Assembly: GCF_030157465.1 (NCBI RefSeq) | Contig: NZ_JAOAUU010000058.1 | Span: 186,001 to 250,000 of the forward strand | Reading direction: 5' to 3' | Length of the DNA stretch: 64,000 nt | From: Zoogloea sp. | GTDB lineage: Bacteria > Pseudomonadota > Gammaproteobacteria > Burkholderiales > Rhodocyclaceae | In this document: piece by piece, positions 17,183-27,299 of the stretch | How the letters are laid out: each line of letters begins with the position of its first letter | Position numbering within the stretch: the stretch's first letter is position 1 | Program-made: the position numbers and the translations under genes | The notes under the pieces: model-generated | The model's input: only the letters and a program-made list of their open reading frames with translations | Told to the model about the DNA's origin: nothing | Databases searched by the model: none

Positions 17183-18235
17183 TCAAATCTCGCCGCCGCC
17201 CGGAGCCTTCAGCCCGAAGTGCTGCCAGATCGATGCGGTGGCCATGCGGCCGCGGGGCGTGCGCTGCAGATAGCCCTGCTGAATGAGATAGGGTTCCAGC
17301 ACGTCCTCGATGGTGTCGGATGATTCGCCGATCGCCGCGGCGAGGTTGTCCAGCCCCACCGGGCCGCCACCAAACTTTTCCAGCATCGCGCCCAGCAGCT
17401 TGCGGTCCATCAGGTCGAGGCCCAGGTGGTCCACGTCCAGCATGGTCAGCGCCGCATCGGCCACCGCCGCGGTGATGCGGCCATCGGCGCGCACTTCGGC
17501 GTAGTCGCGCACACGGCGCAGGAGGCGGTTGGCGATGCGCGGCGTGCCGCGGGCGCGCCGGGCGATCTCGAAGGCGCCGGTTTCGTCGATCTCCACATTC
17601 AGCAGGCGCGCCGAGCGCGTGACGATGAAAGCCAGCTCCTGGGAGGTGTAAAACTCCAGCCGCGAAACGATGCCGAAGCGGTCGCGCAGCGGGTTGGTGA
17701 GCATGCCGGCGCGGGTCGTCGCCCCCACCAGCGTGAAGGGCGGCAGGTCCAGCTTGACCGAACGTGCAGCCGGGCCCTCGCCGATCAGGATGTCGATCTG
17801 GAAATCCTCCAGCGCCGGGTAGAGGATTTCCTCCACCACCGGGCTGAGGCGATGGATTTCGTCGATGAACAGCACATCGTGGGGCTCGAGGTTGGTGAGC
17901 AGCGCGGCCAGATCGCCGGCGCGCTCGAGTACCGGGCCGGAAGTCTGGCGCAGATTGACGCCCATCTCGGCCGCCACGATGTGGGCCAGGGTGGTTTTGC
18001 CAAGGCCCGGCGGGCCGAACAGCAACACGTGATCGAGCGCTTCGCCGCGTTTCCTGGCCGCCTCGATGAAGATGCTCAGCTGGTCGCGGATCTTTTGCTG
18101 GCCGACGTAATCGGCAAGGCGCTTGGGGCGCAGCGCCCGCTCCAGCGCCTCTTCCTGGTTGCTGGCGCGCTGGGCCGTGATCAGGCGGGCGGAGGGGTCG
18201 GGCTGGCCGCCCCGGATGGCATCGGTTTCGATCAT
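17183..18235 (-). CDS. ruvB: Holliday junction branch-migration ATPase RuvB
   Basis: 350 residues. Walker A is GPPGLGKTT at 74-82, Walker B is LFIDEIHR near 121-128, and sensor 1 is GATTRAGML. The C-terminal winged helix includes [16 protein letters not shown]. It forms the hexameric motor that drives branch migration with RuvA. The start overlaps the stop of the AI-2E gene by one base (TAATG). ruvA lies on the same strand but 3.2 kb upstream. Confidence 0.98.
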   Translation of the reverse strand: MIETDAIRGGQPDPSARLITAQRASNQEEALERALRPKRLADYVGQQKIRDQLSIFIEAARKRGEALDHVLLFGPPGLGKTTLAHIVAAEMGVNLRQTSGPVLERAGDLAALLTNLEPHDVLFIDEIHRLSPVVEEILYPALEDFQIDILIGEGPAARSVKLDLPPFTLVGATTRAGMLTNPLRDRFGIVSRLEFYTSQELAFIVTRSARLLNVEIDETGAFEIARRARGTPRIANRLLRRVRDYAEVRADGRITAAVADAALTMLDVDHLGLDLMDRKLLGAMLEKFGGGPVGLDNLAAAIGESSDTIEDVLEPYLIQQGYLQRTPRGRMATASIWQHFGLKAPGGGEI

Positions 18236-19299
18236 TACTGGCTATCCACGACCTTGTTGTTCACGATTTCGACATGTCCGGCCGTCCATTCACGGAACAA
18301 TGCATGCCCCAGCGCCAGGAAAGTCGGCCCGAGGAACAGGCCGATGAAGCCAAAAGCCAGCACGCCGCCAAAGGCGCCGAGGGCAATCAGCAAAATCGGC
18401 AGACTGGCCGTGCGGCTGATCAGGAAAGGCTTGAGGAAGTTATCCACCGAGCTGACCGCCAGCACGCCCCACAGCACCAGGAAGATCGCCCAGCCGCTCT
18501 CGCCCTGCTGGTAAAGCCAGAACGCGGCCCCGCCCCACAGCAGCGGCGGGCCGATCGGCACCAGCGACAAAAAGAAGGTGCCCGCCGCCAGCAGCAGCGC
18601 GCCCGGCACGCCGGCAATCAGAAAGCCGACCAGCGCCACCAGCGCCTGCGCCGCAGCGGTGCCGACGATGCCGATCATCACTGCCTTGACCGTGTTGGCC
18701 GCAAGCTCCAGCAGCCGGTTGCCCAGCTCTCCCCCCAGACGCTCCGCGCCGATTTCGAGTTGAGCGTAGATGCGCCCCCCGTCCCGGTAGAGAAAGAAGC
18801 CGATGAACAGCACCAGGGCAATCTGCAGCAGGCCCTGACCGAGCATCTGGCCCAGGCCGAGAGCAAACTTGCGCGCCGGATCGATGCCCTGGGTGGCCAG
18901 CTTGCGCATCTCGGCCTGGCTGTGGGTGAGCTTGCGCACGTAAGCGTCGATGTCGCCGCCGACCAGCGGAATCTCCTTGAGCCAGGCCGGCGGGCGGCCA
19001 TCGGATTGCTCGATGAGCACGCCGACATAATCGACGAGGTTGATCACCGCGTCGGTCAGCGAGGTGGCCAGGCCGATCATCGGCACCAGCAGCACGGCGG
19101 TCAGCAGCAGGGTCATGGTGATCGCGGCCAGACTGTCGCGCCCGCGCAGGCGGCGATGCAGCGCCTGGTACATCGGCCAGGTGGTGATGCACACCGTGCC
19201 GGCAAACAGGATCGCGGCAAAGAAGGGGCTGAGCACGAGGGCGCAGCCAAGAAGCAGCAAGGCCGTGATGGCCACCTGGGCAGTACGTCGCGGAGCCAT
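18235..19299 (-). CDS. AI-2E family (UPF0118/YdiK-type) membrane transporter
   Basis: 354 residues with about eight membrane segments in the AI-2E family layout: two N-terminal helices, a soluble loop ([19 protein letters not shown]), then a C-terminal block. That block includes [20 protein letters not shown] and [13 protein letters not shown]. Family members have been linked to export of small molecules or Na+/H+ antiport, so no substrate is claimed. It is translationally coupled to ruvB. Confidence 0.88.
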   Translation of the reverse strand: MAPRRTAQVAITALLLLGCALVLSPFFAAILFAGTVCITTWPMYQALHRRLRGRDSLAAITMTLLLTAVLLVPMIGLATSLTDAVINLVDYVGVLIEQSDGRPPAWLKEIPLVGGDIDAYVRKLTHSQAEMRKLATQGIDPARKFALGLGQMLGQGLLQIALVLFIGFFLYRDGGRIYAQLEIGAERLGGELGNRLLELAANTVKAVMIGIVGTAAAQALVALVGFLIAGVPGALLLAAGTFFLSLVPIGPPLLWGGAAFWLYQQGESGWAIFLVLWGVLAVSSVDNFLKPFLISRTASLPILLIALGAFGGVLAFGFIGLFLGPTFLALGHALFREWTAGHVEIVNNKVVDSQ

Positions 19300-19502
19300 G
19301 GGGAATATGCCTTGAATGGGGTGGCGCGATTATCGCCGAATCGTCGGGCGGCGAACGGAGGATCGACACCGCAAGGCAGCATCGGCCCTCGAAAACTCCC
19401 GATTTATGCCAAACATATAAAACAGTCTTGTTCTTATCGCGAAAAAATCGTCCAATCACTTTCTGTCCAATCAAACCAGATGGCTCTTGCCACCTCACCA
19501 CC

Positions 19503-20264
19503 ATGCTCCTCGACGAACAAGCGCGGTGCTTCTTCGACCGCTGGCACGCACTGCAGCCTGGGTCACGGAACATCGCCGCGATGCGCGGGTTCTTCGACGG
19601 CTGGCGAAGCCTCGCGCCGGCTGCGCCACCGTCGGCGCCAGCGCTCAAGCACGAACGCTTCAATGAATTTGCCACGGCTTTCCAGGCAGCCTATCGGAAC
19701 TACCGACGTAGTGGCGTGGCCGCCAATGCCTGGCGTACCGCCGGCATCGGCAAGGACGAGATGCGCAACAGCGCAGTGCTGCGCTGGCTGCTCGATGGCT
19801 TTGGCGATCATGGCCAGGGGCCGGCGATCCTGGCCGCGCTGCTGCGGCAACTGCAACGCTCCGACCTGGCAGAACTCGCCATCCGATATCCGTACTGGAC
19901 ACGCGTCGAATCCTGCCCGTTCGGCGAGCGTGAAAGCCGTATCGACATCGAGATCGAAAACCCGCACTTTATAATTTTCATTGAAGTGAAGGTCGGCGCC
20001 GGAGAATCCGGCGATCAACTGGAAAGATATCGCCAGTTGGCGACGAGAAAGGCCGGCAATACGGCCCGCGAATGGGCTGTGATTTTCCTCACGCCAACCG
20101 GGCGAGCGCCCAAAACAGAAGCGCAGCATGGCCATATCACCGCGATTTCATGGAAATCCGTTGCTGCCGTCGTGGAGCAGCATATTCGCGACACGGCACT
20201 CGACACGAGCGTGGCCGGCCTCCTGCTGCACCAATTCGCCGAGCACATGCGCACGCTCCGCTGA
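19503..20264 (+). CDS. PD-(D/E)XK nuclease superfamily protein (PF14281-like)
   Basis: 253 residues. The nuclease core is at about 145-190: a conserved Glu in the preceding strand, then SRIDIEIENPHFIIFIEVKV, which gives the D...(E)xK triad, then GDQLERYRQ, the Q-x3-Y helix of the family. Upstream, EMRNSAVLRWLLDGFGDHGQG is the hallmark N-terminal helix block of the PF14281 group. These proteins are common in accessory and defence-type regions, but most lack a tested function. ATG 19503 is preferred; the frame is open further upstream without homologous features. It is followed 33 bases later by an unknown gene on the same strand. Both sit between the ruvB and ruvA blocks, against the direction of all their neighbours. 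Confidence 0.75.
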   Translation: MLLDEQARCFFDRWHALQPGSRNIAAMRGFFDGWRSLAPAAPPSAPALKHERFNEFATAFQAAYRNYRRSGVAANAWRTAGIGKDEMRNSAVLRWLLDGFGDHGQGPAILAALLRQLQRSDLAELAIRYPYWTRVESCPFGERESRIDIEIENPHFIIFIEVKVGAGESGDQLERYRQLATRKAGNTAREWAVIFLTPTGRAPKTEAQHGHITAISWKSVAAVVEQHIRDTALDTSVAGLLLHQFAEHMRTLR

Positions 20265-20297
20265 CCGATCAAACTTCACTGCAAGGAATCCTCTCCC

Positions 20298-20954
20298 ATG
20301 AGCCAATCCCACGAAATTCACAAACTGGTCATCAGCAACATGGCCGTGCTGGAACAAGCCCCGGCGGTAGTCGACGAAGCCGAAAAACGGATTTTCGGCG
20401 CCATCGACGAGAAAATCGAAAAATGGGCGAAGGCACAGGAGGGCTGGGTAGGCTTTTTCGATTTTCTGGAAGACGAAACAAGCTTCAAGCCCGAGAGCTG
20501 GCCTGTCACTGACGACATCGGCTATCTCGCCTGGTTCGAAATCGGAATGCTGCCCAGCGAAGGCTATGAACACTATCTTTCACCGCTGGTCGGCGCGGTC
20601 ACACAGGAGTTCGGCTTTTACTTCTCGGTGCATGCACCGTGGCTGACCGGGCTGGAAAACCAGAAACGCGCCCAGCCCGGCAAGAAGTGGGCGAACTTCC
20701 TGCACGAGCACTTCCGCGAGTTTCCCCTGCTGGCGGCAAACGGCTTCCGCCCGGAAGGAGAAGCGCTCTTTCACCCCGTGCGCATCGACGCAGCGGCGCT
20801 TGCCGATGCCTATCCGGACACGCTGGACGACGCACTCGAACCCGTCGACGACGCCCTCGCCCACATCGCCGCCGCGCTGCCCGAATTCACCCGCTTGATC
20901 GAAACCGCACGAGCCCACTTCGCCAAGAACGGCGAAGACGCAGCACAAGCCTGA
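20298..20954 (+). CDS. Unknown acidic protein paired with the nuclease
   Basis: 218 residues, soluble, acidic, with no signal peptide. The N-terminal third is helical (AEKRIFGAIDEKIEKWAKAQ). The middle is aromatic-rich (DIGYLAWFEIGMLPSEGYEHY, HAPWLTG) and the C-terminus is a long helical region (DDALAHIAAALPEFTRLIE). An RBS-like AAGGAAT lies about 10 bases before the ATG. No family is recognised. Proximity and shared strand suggest co-transcription with the PD-(D/E)XK gene, so it could be its partner, inhibitor or substrate adaptor. This is inference from context only. Confidence 0.6.
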   Translation: MSQSHEIHKLVISNMAVLEQAPAVVDEAEKRIFGAIDEKIEKWAKAQEGWVGFFDFLEDETSFKPESWPVTDDIGYLAWFEIGMLPSEGYEHYLSPLVGAVTQEFGFYFSVHAPWLTGLENQKRAQPGKKWANFLHEHFREFPLLAANGFRPEGEALFHPVRIDAAALADAYPDTLDDALEPVDDALAHIAAALPEFTRLIETARAHFAKNGEDAAQA

Positions 20955-20970
20955 CGCACAGCGCCGGGGC

Positions 20971-21462
20971 TCACACCCCCGGCTTCCGCCTCACGTAAAT
21001 CGTCTTCTCCACCGTCGCCACCACCTCTCCGTGGCGGTTCACCACGTCCACGGCAAAGGTCGGCTCGTATTTCTGGCCGTCGGCGGTGGCCTGGAGGATG
21101 TCCTCGACCTGCTCTGTCGTGATGCGGAAGCGGGCGCGCACGGTGCCGCGGCCGGGCAGCTTGTAGTCGATGCTGGAGGCCTTGTCCCACACCACGTAAT
21201 CCCGCCCCAGGTTGTGCATCACCAGGAGCGCGAAGAAGGGGTCGGTCATCGCAAACAGCGAGCCGCCGAAGTGGGTGCCCATGTAGTTGCGGTTGAGCAG
21301 GCCGAGGCGCATGCGCACCACCGCTTCGCGGTAGTCCGGGGCGAGGCGTTCGACGTGGATGCCGGCGCCAATGAAGGGCGGCCACAGGTTCATCAGCAGG
21401 CGCAGGGTGCCGGCGCCCAGCTTGACGTTGCGCATGAAGCCCTGTTTGAGCTTGGCGCTCAC
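20971..21462 (-). CDS. DUF4442 hotdog-fold thioesterase-like protein
   Basis: 163 residues. The hotdog region includes [20 protein letters not shown], the usual central-helix motif, and the strand pair [18 protein letters not shown]4442 members resemble acyl-CoA thioesterases such as PaaI, but their substrates are unknown. The start codon is GTG, overlapping the ruvA stop as GTGA. It is thus coupled to ruvA. A GC-rich inverted repeat (GCCGGGG/CCCCGGC) spans the end of the gene without a T run. Confidence 0.8.
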   Translation of the reverse strand: MSAKLKQGFMRNVKLGAGTLRLLMNLWPPFIGAGIHVERLAPDYREAVVRMRLGLLNRNYMGTHFGGSLFAMTDPFFALLVMHNLGRDYVVWDKASSIDYKLPGRGTVRARFRITTEQVEDILQATADGQKYEPTFAVDVVNRHGEVVATVEKTIYVRRKPGV

Positions 21463-22049
21463 GCTTTCGACAGCCCCTTCAGCGCCTGGCGGATGCCGTC
21501 GGACACGCCGACGCCGTCGGGCAGCAGCTTGACCGCGCCGAGGGCTTCCTTCTCGTTGTAACCGAGCGCCATCAGCGCATTGATGATGTCGCCCCGGTCG
21601 TCGAAAGGCAGGTCGGCGGCCGCGCGGGAGGCGACGCCCGGCAAGGCCTTAGGCAGCTTGTCGCGCAGTTCCAGCAGCAGGCGCTCGGCGGTTTTCTTGC
21701 CGATGCCGGGAATCTTGATCAGGCGGCCGGATTCCTGCATGGCGATGGCCTGGGCGAGATCGCTGACCGACAGCCCGGAGAGCACCGCCAGCGCGGTGCG
21801 CGCGCCGATGCCGGCCACCTTGAGCAGCTGGCGGAAGGCGGCGCGTTCGTCTTCGCTGGCGAAGCCGTACAGAAAGTGGCCGTCCTCGCGCACCGCCATG
21901 TGGGTGGCGAGGCTGACCGTCTGGCCGTTGGCGGGCAGGCCGTAGAAGGTGCTCATCGGCACTTCCAGCTCATAGCCGACACCGTTTACGTCGATGAGGA
22001 TTTGCGGGGGATTCTTCTCGGCCAGGCGGCCGGTGATGCGTCCGATCAT
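21459..22049 (-). CDS. ruvA: Holliday junction DNA-binding protein RuvA
   Basis: 196 residues. It has an OB-fold N-terminus ([20 protein letters not shown]), two helix-hairpin-helix motifs ([33 protein letters not shown]) and a C-terminal RuvB-contact domain ([17 protein letters not shown]-like). Tetramers hold the four-way junction for RuvB. ruvC is not adjacent. The ruvAB pair is split by the AI-2E gene, a two-gene forward insert and the DUF4442 gene. Confidence 0.97.
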   Translation of the reverse strand: MIGRITGRLAEKNPPQILIDVNGVGYELEVPMSTFYGLPANGQTVSLATHMAVREDGHFLYGFASEDERAAFRQLLKVAGIGARTALAVLSGLSVSDLAQAIAMQESGRLIKIPGIGKKTAERLLLELRDKLPKALPGVASRAAADLPFDDRGDIINALMALGYNEKEALGAVKLLPDGVGVSDGIRQALKGLSKA

Positions 22050-22084
22050 GTTTTCTGTGTGGTGAGGTGTAAGGATGAGGCGGC

Positions 22085-22696
22085 CTAACTGAAATCCGCA
22101 GCCTTGAAGGCCGGCAGGGCTTCAGCACGGGTGGCAAGGGCGGCCAAGTGCGGGTAATCGCTGTCGTCCACCAGGCCCGGCGCGCTGAAACGGGTAAACC
22201 GCCAGGCCACCGCAACGGTGATGTCGGCCTGGGTGGGTGCGGCGCCGCACAGCCAGTCGGTGTCGCCAATCTGGCGGTCGATCAGCGCGTAGGTGTCGCG
22301 GATCTGGCCGGTGGCCCGTTCGATCCAGGCCGGGTAGCGGGCGTCTTCGGGGCGAACCCGGGTTTCGTAGTAGCGCGCCACGCTTTTCTCGGCGGCGGCC
22401 AGGCCGTAGCCCACAAACTGCAGGCAGCGCCGGAAGGCGGCCTCGTCGGCGGGCATCAGGCTCTTGCCGGCCGGGGCGATGCGTTCGAACCAGGCGATGA
22501 TCTGGGTGCTGTCCACCATCAATTCGCCGTCATCGAGCACCAGGGTTGGGGCCTTGAGAAGCGGGTTGATGGCGTGGAATTCGGCAAGGTTGCGAAAGAC
22601 CGACAGGGACTGATGCTCGAAGGGAATGCCGAGCATTCGCGCGCTGATGAAGGTGCGACGGACGAAAGGTGAATCGAGCAGGCCGACAAGTTTCAT
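22085..22696 (-). CDS. Glutathione S-transferase family protein
   Basis: 203 residues. The N-terminal thioredoxin-like domain starts [14 protein letters not shown], with Ser near residue 9 as the candidate catalytic residue. It has the cis-Pro motif [11 protein letters not shown] and [10 protein letters not shown]. The helical C-terminal domain carries [14 protein letters not shown]. The substrate is unknown. It is the last gene of a run with overlapping starts and stops (UbiA-type, HAD, small exported protein, GST). Confidence 0.88.
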   Translation of the reverse strand: MKLVGLLDSPFVRRTFISARMLGIPFEHQSLSVFRNLAEFHAINPLLKAPTLVLDDGELMVDSTQIIAWFERIAPAGKSLMPADEAAFRRCLQFVGYGLAAAEKSVARYYETRVRPEDARYPAWIERATGQIRDTYALIDRQIGDTDWLCGAAPTQADITVAVAWRFTRFSAPGLVDDSDYPHLAALATRAEALPAFKAADFS

Positions 22697-23019
22697 GGTT
22701 TGACTCCCGGGGTGGATTGGGCGCAGCGGGCGGCGGTCTGGCGCAGGCGGGCAAGCACGGCATCGGCTTCGTCACGGCTCTGCACGGGAATTCGGGCTTC
22801 GTGGCCACTGCCGAGGTTGCCGCCGCCGAAGGCGATCTTCACCTCGTCGGCGCGCACGTCGATGTATTGCACGATACCGAGATTGATGGATCGCTGGGTG
22901 CCGTTCTCGGCTGGCAGGGGAAAGGGGCAAAAAGACGTCGAGCCGGCATCCTGGGCGGCGATCAGCGGCGGCGCGAGCAGCATCGCGGGCAGGACAAGAA
23001 GCAGTGGAAGGCATTTCAT
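22693..23019 (-). CDS. Small exported protein of unknown function
   Basis: 108 residues: a signal peptide (LPLLLVLPAMLLAPPLIAA) followed by an 85-residue mature domain with two cysteines, which may form a disulfide. ATG 23019 is preceded by GGGAGA, a good RBS, two bases past the HAD gene stop. The stop overlaps the GST start (ATGA). The strands NLGIVQYIDVRADEVKIAF suggest a small beta fold. No family is recognised. Confidence 0.6.
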   Translation of the reverse strand: MKCLPLLLVLPAMLLAPPLIAAQDAGSTSFCPFPLPAENGTQRSINLGIVQYIDVRADEVKIAFGGGNLGSGHEARIPVQSRDEADAVLARLRQTAARCAQSTPGVKP

Positions 23020-23021
23020 CG

Positions 23022-23702
23022 CTATCTCCCGGTAAAGAATCGGGCCAGATCGTGGAGGCTGGCGGCACGCGGCACACCGGCGGCCAGCACGTCGTCGGCC
23101 GGCTGCAGCAGATCCGGCACCATGACTACCCGGGCGCCGGCCGCCAGCGCGCCGCGTACACCGGCGTTGGAGTCCTCCAACACCAGGCAGTTCGCCGGGG
23201 CCACGCCGAGGCGCCCGGCGGCGGCGATGAAGATGTCCGGCGCCGGCTTGCCGCGGGCAACTTCGTCGCCGCAAACCATGCCGTGCACCCGGTTCAGCAG
23301 GCCCACCGCGGCCAGCTTGGGCTCGGCCCGCGAGCGGCGGGTGGAGGTGGCCACGACACGCCCGAGGGCCAGCGTGTCGAGTACGTCGAAAAGCTCGGTG
23401 ACACCGCCCTTGAGCGGAATCCGCCCTTCGTCGATGGCGAGCTCATAAAGGCGGCCGAAGCTTGCGTACAGCGCCTCGACCGGATAGTCGTCACCCAGGT
23501 GCCGACGGATCACCGCCGGGCCGTCCTTCGAGTTGAGGCCGACCATTGCCAGCCCGACTTCGTAGCGCCATTCGAGACTCAGCTCGGCGGCGGCCGCGGC
23601 AACGGTGGCAAGGGCAACCCGCTCGCTGTCGAGCAAAAGGCCGTCCATGTCGAAAATGACCGCGTGGACATCGGCGGCGGCGAACGGGGGCGAAAAAATC
23701 AT
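23022..23702 (-). CDS. HAD-superfamily hydrolase, subfamily IA
   Basis: 226 residues. Motif I is [12 protein letters not shown] (nucleophile D18, acid D20). Motif II is ATSTRR, and the lysine and acidic motifs III/IV are in RGKPAPDIF and VLEDSNAG. A helical cap lies between motifs I and II. This is the beta-phosphoglucomutase/phosphoglycolate phosphatase-like group. The substrate is unknown. Its start overlaps the prenyltransferase stop by 4 bases. Confidence 0.9.
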   Translation of the reverse strand: MIFSPPFAAADVHAVIFDMDGLLLDSERVALATVAAAAAELSLEWRYEVGLAMVGLNSKDGPAVIRRHLGDDYPVEALYASFGRLYELAIDEGRIPLKGGVTELFDVLDTLALGRVVATSTRRSRAEPKLAAVGLLNRVHGMVCGDEVARGKPAPDIFIAAAGRLGVAPANCLVLEDSNAGVRGALAAGARVVMVPDLLQPADDVLAAGVPRAASLHDLARFFTGR

Positions 23703-24661
23703 GAGGCGACTCCCGGCCAGCGCCCGAAAGCCAGCGTGGCGGCGAGGACGAGGCCGTGCAGGTTGGCAGCGGCAATCGTCAGTTTGAGGGCCGGCGCCAG
23801 TTCGGCTGGCTCGGCGGCGTGGGCCATCAGGTAGCGGATCGCGCGAAACGAGAGGATCAGCGTGAGCGCGGCGGCGGCGGCGCCCTGGGGCAGGCGGTCA
23901 CGCCCCACCATCAGCACCAGCCAGCCGTAAGCCAGCAGCACCAGCCCCAGGAAGGCCCACTTGGCGCCATCGGGGCCGAGACGCACGACGAGGGTGCGCT
24001 TGCCGGCGGCTTCGTCGCCGCGCCGGTCGGGGAATTCGTTGATGAACAGAATCGCCGCCACCAGCAGCGCGTATGACAGACCGGCAATTGCCGGGATCGC
24101 CGAAAACGCGCCGCGCTGCACGTAATCGGCGCCGATCACGACGATCAGCCAGCCCGCCGCCACCGCCGCCTCGCCCAGCCCGCGGGACACCAGCGCCAGC
24201 GGCGGCGCGGTGTAGGCCCAGCCGAGAAAGAGCCCGACGAGACCGATCAGCAACAGGCCCGGCGCCGACTGAAGCGTGAGCCACAACCCGGCGGGCACCA
24301 CCAGCGCCAGCAGCGCGTGGCCGAGGCGGCCGGTCTCGGCCACGGAGAGCACGCCGTTCTGGATGAAACGGCTGCCGCCGGTGAAGGGAAAGAGCCGCTC
24401 GGTGTTGGCAGCATCGGCGCCGCTGCGGGCGTCGTGGTAATCGTTGAGCACATTGATGCCGGCGTGGGCGACAAGGGCAAACAAAACCGTCAGCACCGCC
24501 TTGCCCGGGTCGATGACGAGGCCACTGCCGTGGGCCGCCGCCAGCCCGATGAGGCAGGCAAACAAGGTCACGCCCAGAAAGGCCGGGCGCGTAGCAAGCA
24601 GGCAGGCCAGCAGCGGCCGGGCACGCAGGGACGGGGCGGGTTCGGTGGGGGTGGGCGCCAT
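23699..24661 (-). CDS. UbiA-family prenyltransferase (MenA-like)
   Basis: 320 residues with about eight membrane helices. The first aspartate-rich motif is [11 protein letters not shown] at 73-83. The second is [17 protein letters not shown] near 205, where NE-PD-GKRTL is the signature of the MenA (dihydroxynaphthoate prenyltransferase) branch rather than UbiA proper. The protein would attach a polyprenyl chain to an aromatic acceptor in the inner membrane. No other menaquinone genes are nearby, so MenA itself is not claimed. ATG 24661 precedes the first helix; the much longer upstream frame is non-coding. Confidence 0.82.
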   Translation of the reverse strand: MAPTPTEPAPSLRARPLLACLLATRPAFLGVTLFACLIGLAAAHGSGLVIDPGKAVLTVLFALVAHAGINVLNDYHDARSGADAANTERLFPFTGGSRFIQNGVLSVAETGRLGHALLALVVPAGLWLTLQSAPGLLLIGLVGLFLGWAYTAPPLALVSRGLGEAAVAAGWLIVVIGADYVQRGAFSAIPAIAGLSYALLVAAILFINEFPDRRGDEAAGKRTLVVRLGPDGAKWAFLGLVLLAYGWLVLMVGRDRLPQGAAAAALTLILSFRAIRYLMAHAAEPAELAPALKLTIAAANLHGLVLAATLAFGRWPGVAS

Positions 24662-24817
24662 GGCGGGTCGAGACGTGATCGAAGCGCCAATGCTGCGGTG
24701 CGGCGCCCTGCGGGTCAAGCAGCGGCAAGGCTGCCCAAGGCCGGCAACAAAGGCCGGCCGCCCCCCGGCCGAATCAGTTAGCATCGGCGGCTCCCCCCTC
24801 GATCTGCGCTTCCGACC

Positions 24818-27259
24818 TTGCATACCGTCGCCTCCGCCCGCCATCGCCCGTCGCCCGCCCCCTTCGGTTCCCGCCTCTACGGCGGCCTGCTGGCCCTTGT
24901 CGCCGTGGCCGCGCTGGCCGGCTGGTTCATGCTGTATCCGCTCGATCGCGTCATGGCCGGGGCCCTGCTGGCCGGCTATGGCCTGCTTGTGGTGCTGCGG
25001 CCGGCAAGCTGGCTGATCCTCGTGCCGGCCTTGTGGCCGGTGGTGGATCTCGCCCCGTGGAGCGGGCACTTTCATGTCACCGAAAGCGACGCCCTGATAC
25101 TCGCAACGCTGGCGGCCCTCGGCCTGCGTGAAGCCTTTGCGCCGCCGCCGGCCACCCTGAGCGGCCGCGCGCCGGTCAAGCTGACCCTGCCGGCGCTCGT
25201 CCTGTTCGGGCTGCTGGCCGCCAGCGTGGTGATTTCCGGCCTGCGCGGGCTGTATCCGCTGCCGCCCCTGGATGCCGCGGCGCTGGTCAGCTATAGCTCG
25301 AGCCTCAACGCGCTCAGGGTCGGCAAGGGCTTCGTGCTGGCTTTCGCGCTGATTCCCTTCCTGCACCTGGCCATCCGGCGCGACGGCGACGCCGCACTCG
25401 AGCGCCTGACCCGCGGCATGATGTTGGGCCTGGGCACCTGCGCGCTGGCCGCCCTGTGGGAACGCCTCGCCTTTCCCGGCCTCACCGATTTCGCCAACGA
25501 CTACCGGACCACCGCCCTGTTCTGGGAGATGCACGTCGGCGGCGCCGCGCTGGATGCCTGGCTGATGCTGTGCTTCCCGTTCGCCGTGCTGGCCCTGTCC
25601 CAGGCCCGCAGCGCCCCCGGCAGGGCGCTTGCGCTGCTCGTGCTCGGCATCGGCAGCTACGCGCTGTTCACCACCTTCTCGCGCATTGTCTATGCCGCGC
25701 TGGTCGTTTCCCTGAGCCTCCTCGGCGTGCTGGCCCTGATGCGCCCGGCATCGGCGTCAACAACGCCGCGGCGCCCGGGCGTGCTGGTGGCGCTCATCGC
25801 CGTCGCGCTGCTGGGCTGCGGGCTGACTTTCCCGGAAGGCGGCTACCGCGCCCTCCTCGCCTTTGTCGGCGCCCTCCTGCTTGCCTACCTGGGCGGCGGC
25901 GCACTGGCCGGCATGCGCATCCGCCAGCTGGTGGCCGCTGTCGTGGCCGGCGCCTTCCTGCTCGCCATCAGCGTTCCGGCGGCGCTCTGGCTGCCGAAGG
26001 GGGTTTACCTGATCTACGCCCTGTCGTGGGCGATCACGGCCGGCCTGCTGGCGGTACGGGCGCGCCGGCACGACACGGTGCCCAGCCTTGCCGTCGTCGC
26101 CCTGCTCACCTGGACCACGCTCAACGTCATCAGCATCAGCGCCTTCTGGAGCGAGCCGACCCACTTCACCGGCACCGCCCTGGCGGCACTGCTGGTACTG
26201 GTCGTGCTCGCCGTCCAGGCGCTGGCCAAAAAGCCGCTCTGGTCGCCCAAAGCCCACGACCTCTACGGCGCACTGGCCGTGCTGGCCCTGGGCGCCATGC
26301 TGACCACCACCCTCGGCAGCTACTACATGAGCGGCCGCGTCGCGGCCACCGGCGACGATATCGACGTGCGCCTCAAGCACTACACCAACAGCCTCGGCCT
26401 GATGCACACCAGCGGCGACACCCTTGCCGGAATCGGGCTGGGCCGCTACCCGGACGCCTATTTCTGGGCAGTCGACGATCCTGGCGTGCCCGGCTCCCTG
26501 TCGCTGCTTCAGGACAGCCGGGGCCGCTTCCTGCGCCTGGGATCGGCCCGGGGCGTCCGCCACGGCGACGAAGTGCTGACGCTTTCCCAGCGCATTCCCC
26601 TCGATACGGCCAACCCGGTCCGCTACCGCTTCCGGGCCCGCAGCGAGACAGAAGCGGTGCTGCAATTCAGCCTGTGCCGCAAGCACCTGCTCTACCTCGA
26701 AGGCTGCACCTTCGGTAGCGCCAACCTCAAGGGCGGTGCCAGCTGGCAGAGCCTCGAAGGGGTTTTTGCGGATCCACTCGGCCAGCCGGGCCGGCCGCCC
26801 CGGCTGGCCGCGTTTTCCATCACCAACAAAAGCCGCACGCCCATCGACCTGGACGGCTTCGAACTGCTCGACGCCCGGCTCGAACCCCTGCTGAAAAACG
26901 GCGAGTTCGAACGGGGCATGGATTTCTGGTTCTTCACCTCCGACCGCGACCACCTGCCCTGGCATGCCAAGAACCTGTTTGTGCACACCTATGTCGAGCA
27001 GGGCGCCCTCGGCCTCGGGGTGCTGCTGCTGACCCTGGCGACGGCCTTCGTGCGGCTGCTGCGCCAGCCCACCCGCCTGCAGGCCCACGCCGCCACGCTG
27101 CTCGCCGCACTGGTTGGCGTGACCACGGTGGGGCTGGTGGACAGCCTGCTGGACATGCCGCGCATCACGCTCTTCCTGACCCTGCTGCTGTGGCTGGGCC
27201 TGACCCTGCGCCGGCCCGAAAATTCCGCATTCCGGCACGAACCGGCCAGCGGGCAATAG
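24818..27259 (+). CDS. O-antigen ligase/polymerase-like membrane protein with a periplasmic insert
   Basis: 813 residues from a TTG start. About ten or more membrane helices fill residues 20-520. The ligase-type motifs are present but far apart: GIGLGRYP near 540 and HAKNLFVHTYVEQGALGLG near 715, followed by two more helices. Between them lies about 150 residues of soluble, strand-rich sequence (for example NPVRYRFRARSETEAVLQF). It reads like a carbohydrate-binding jelly roll and contains two cysteines. Normal family members are 400-500 residues, so both the length and the insert are unusual. It probably joins or polymerises a surface glycan on the periplasmic face. The next gene encodes a beta-helix protein. 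Confidence 0.75.
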   Translation: MHTVASARHRPSPAPFGSRLYGGLLALVAVAALAGWFMLYPLDRVMAGALLAGYGLLVVLRPASWLILVPALWPVVDLAPWSGHFHVTESDALILATLAALGLREAFAPPPATLSGRAPVKLTLPALVLFGLLAASVVISGLRGLYPLPPLDAAALVSYSSSLNALRVGKGFVLAFALIPFLHLAIRRDGDAALERLTRGMMLGLGTCALAALWERLAFPGLTDFANDYRTTALFWEMHVGGAALDAWLMLCFPFAVLALSQARSAPGRALALLVLGIGSYALFTTFSRIVYAALVVSLSLLGVLALMRPASASTTPRRPGVLVALIAVALLGCGLTFPEGGYRALLAFVGALLLAYLGGGALAGMRIRQLVAAVVAGAFLLAISVPAALWLPKGVYLIYALSWAITAGLLAVRARRHDTVPSLAVVALLTWTTLNVISISAFWSEPTHFTGTALAALLVLVVLAVQALAKKPLWSPKAHDLYGALAVLALGAMLTTTLGSYYMSGRVAATGDDIDVRLKHYTNSLGLMHTSGDTLAGIGLGRYPDAYFWAVDDPGVPGSLSLLQDSRGRFLRLGSARGVRHGDEVLTLSQRIPLDTANPVRYRFRARSETEAVLQFSLCRKHLLYLEGCTFGSANLKGGASWQSLEGVFADPLGQPGRPPRLAAFSITNKSRTPIDLDGFELLDARLEPLLKNGEFERGMDFWFFTSDRDHLPWHAKNLFVHTYVEQGALGLGVLLLTLATAFVRLLRQPTRLQAHAATLLAALVGVTTVGLVDSLLDMPRITLFLTLLLWLGLTLRRPENSAFRHEPASGQ

Positions 27260-27299
27260 GCTACCATCGAGCCTGTCGTCCTCCTGCCGGAACCCCACC

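Noticed and set aside
20963-20983. GC-rich inverted repeat at the end of the DUF4442 gene
   Set aside because: Only a 7-bp stem, no T run in either direction, and partly inside coding sequence; too weak to call a terminator.
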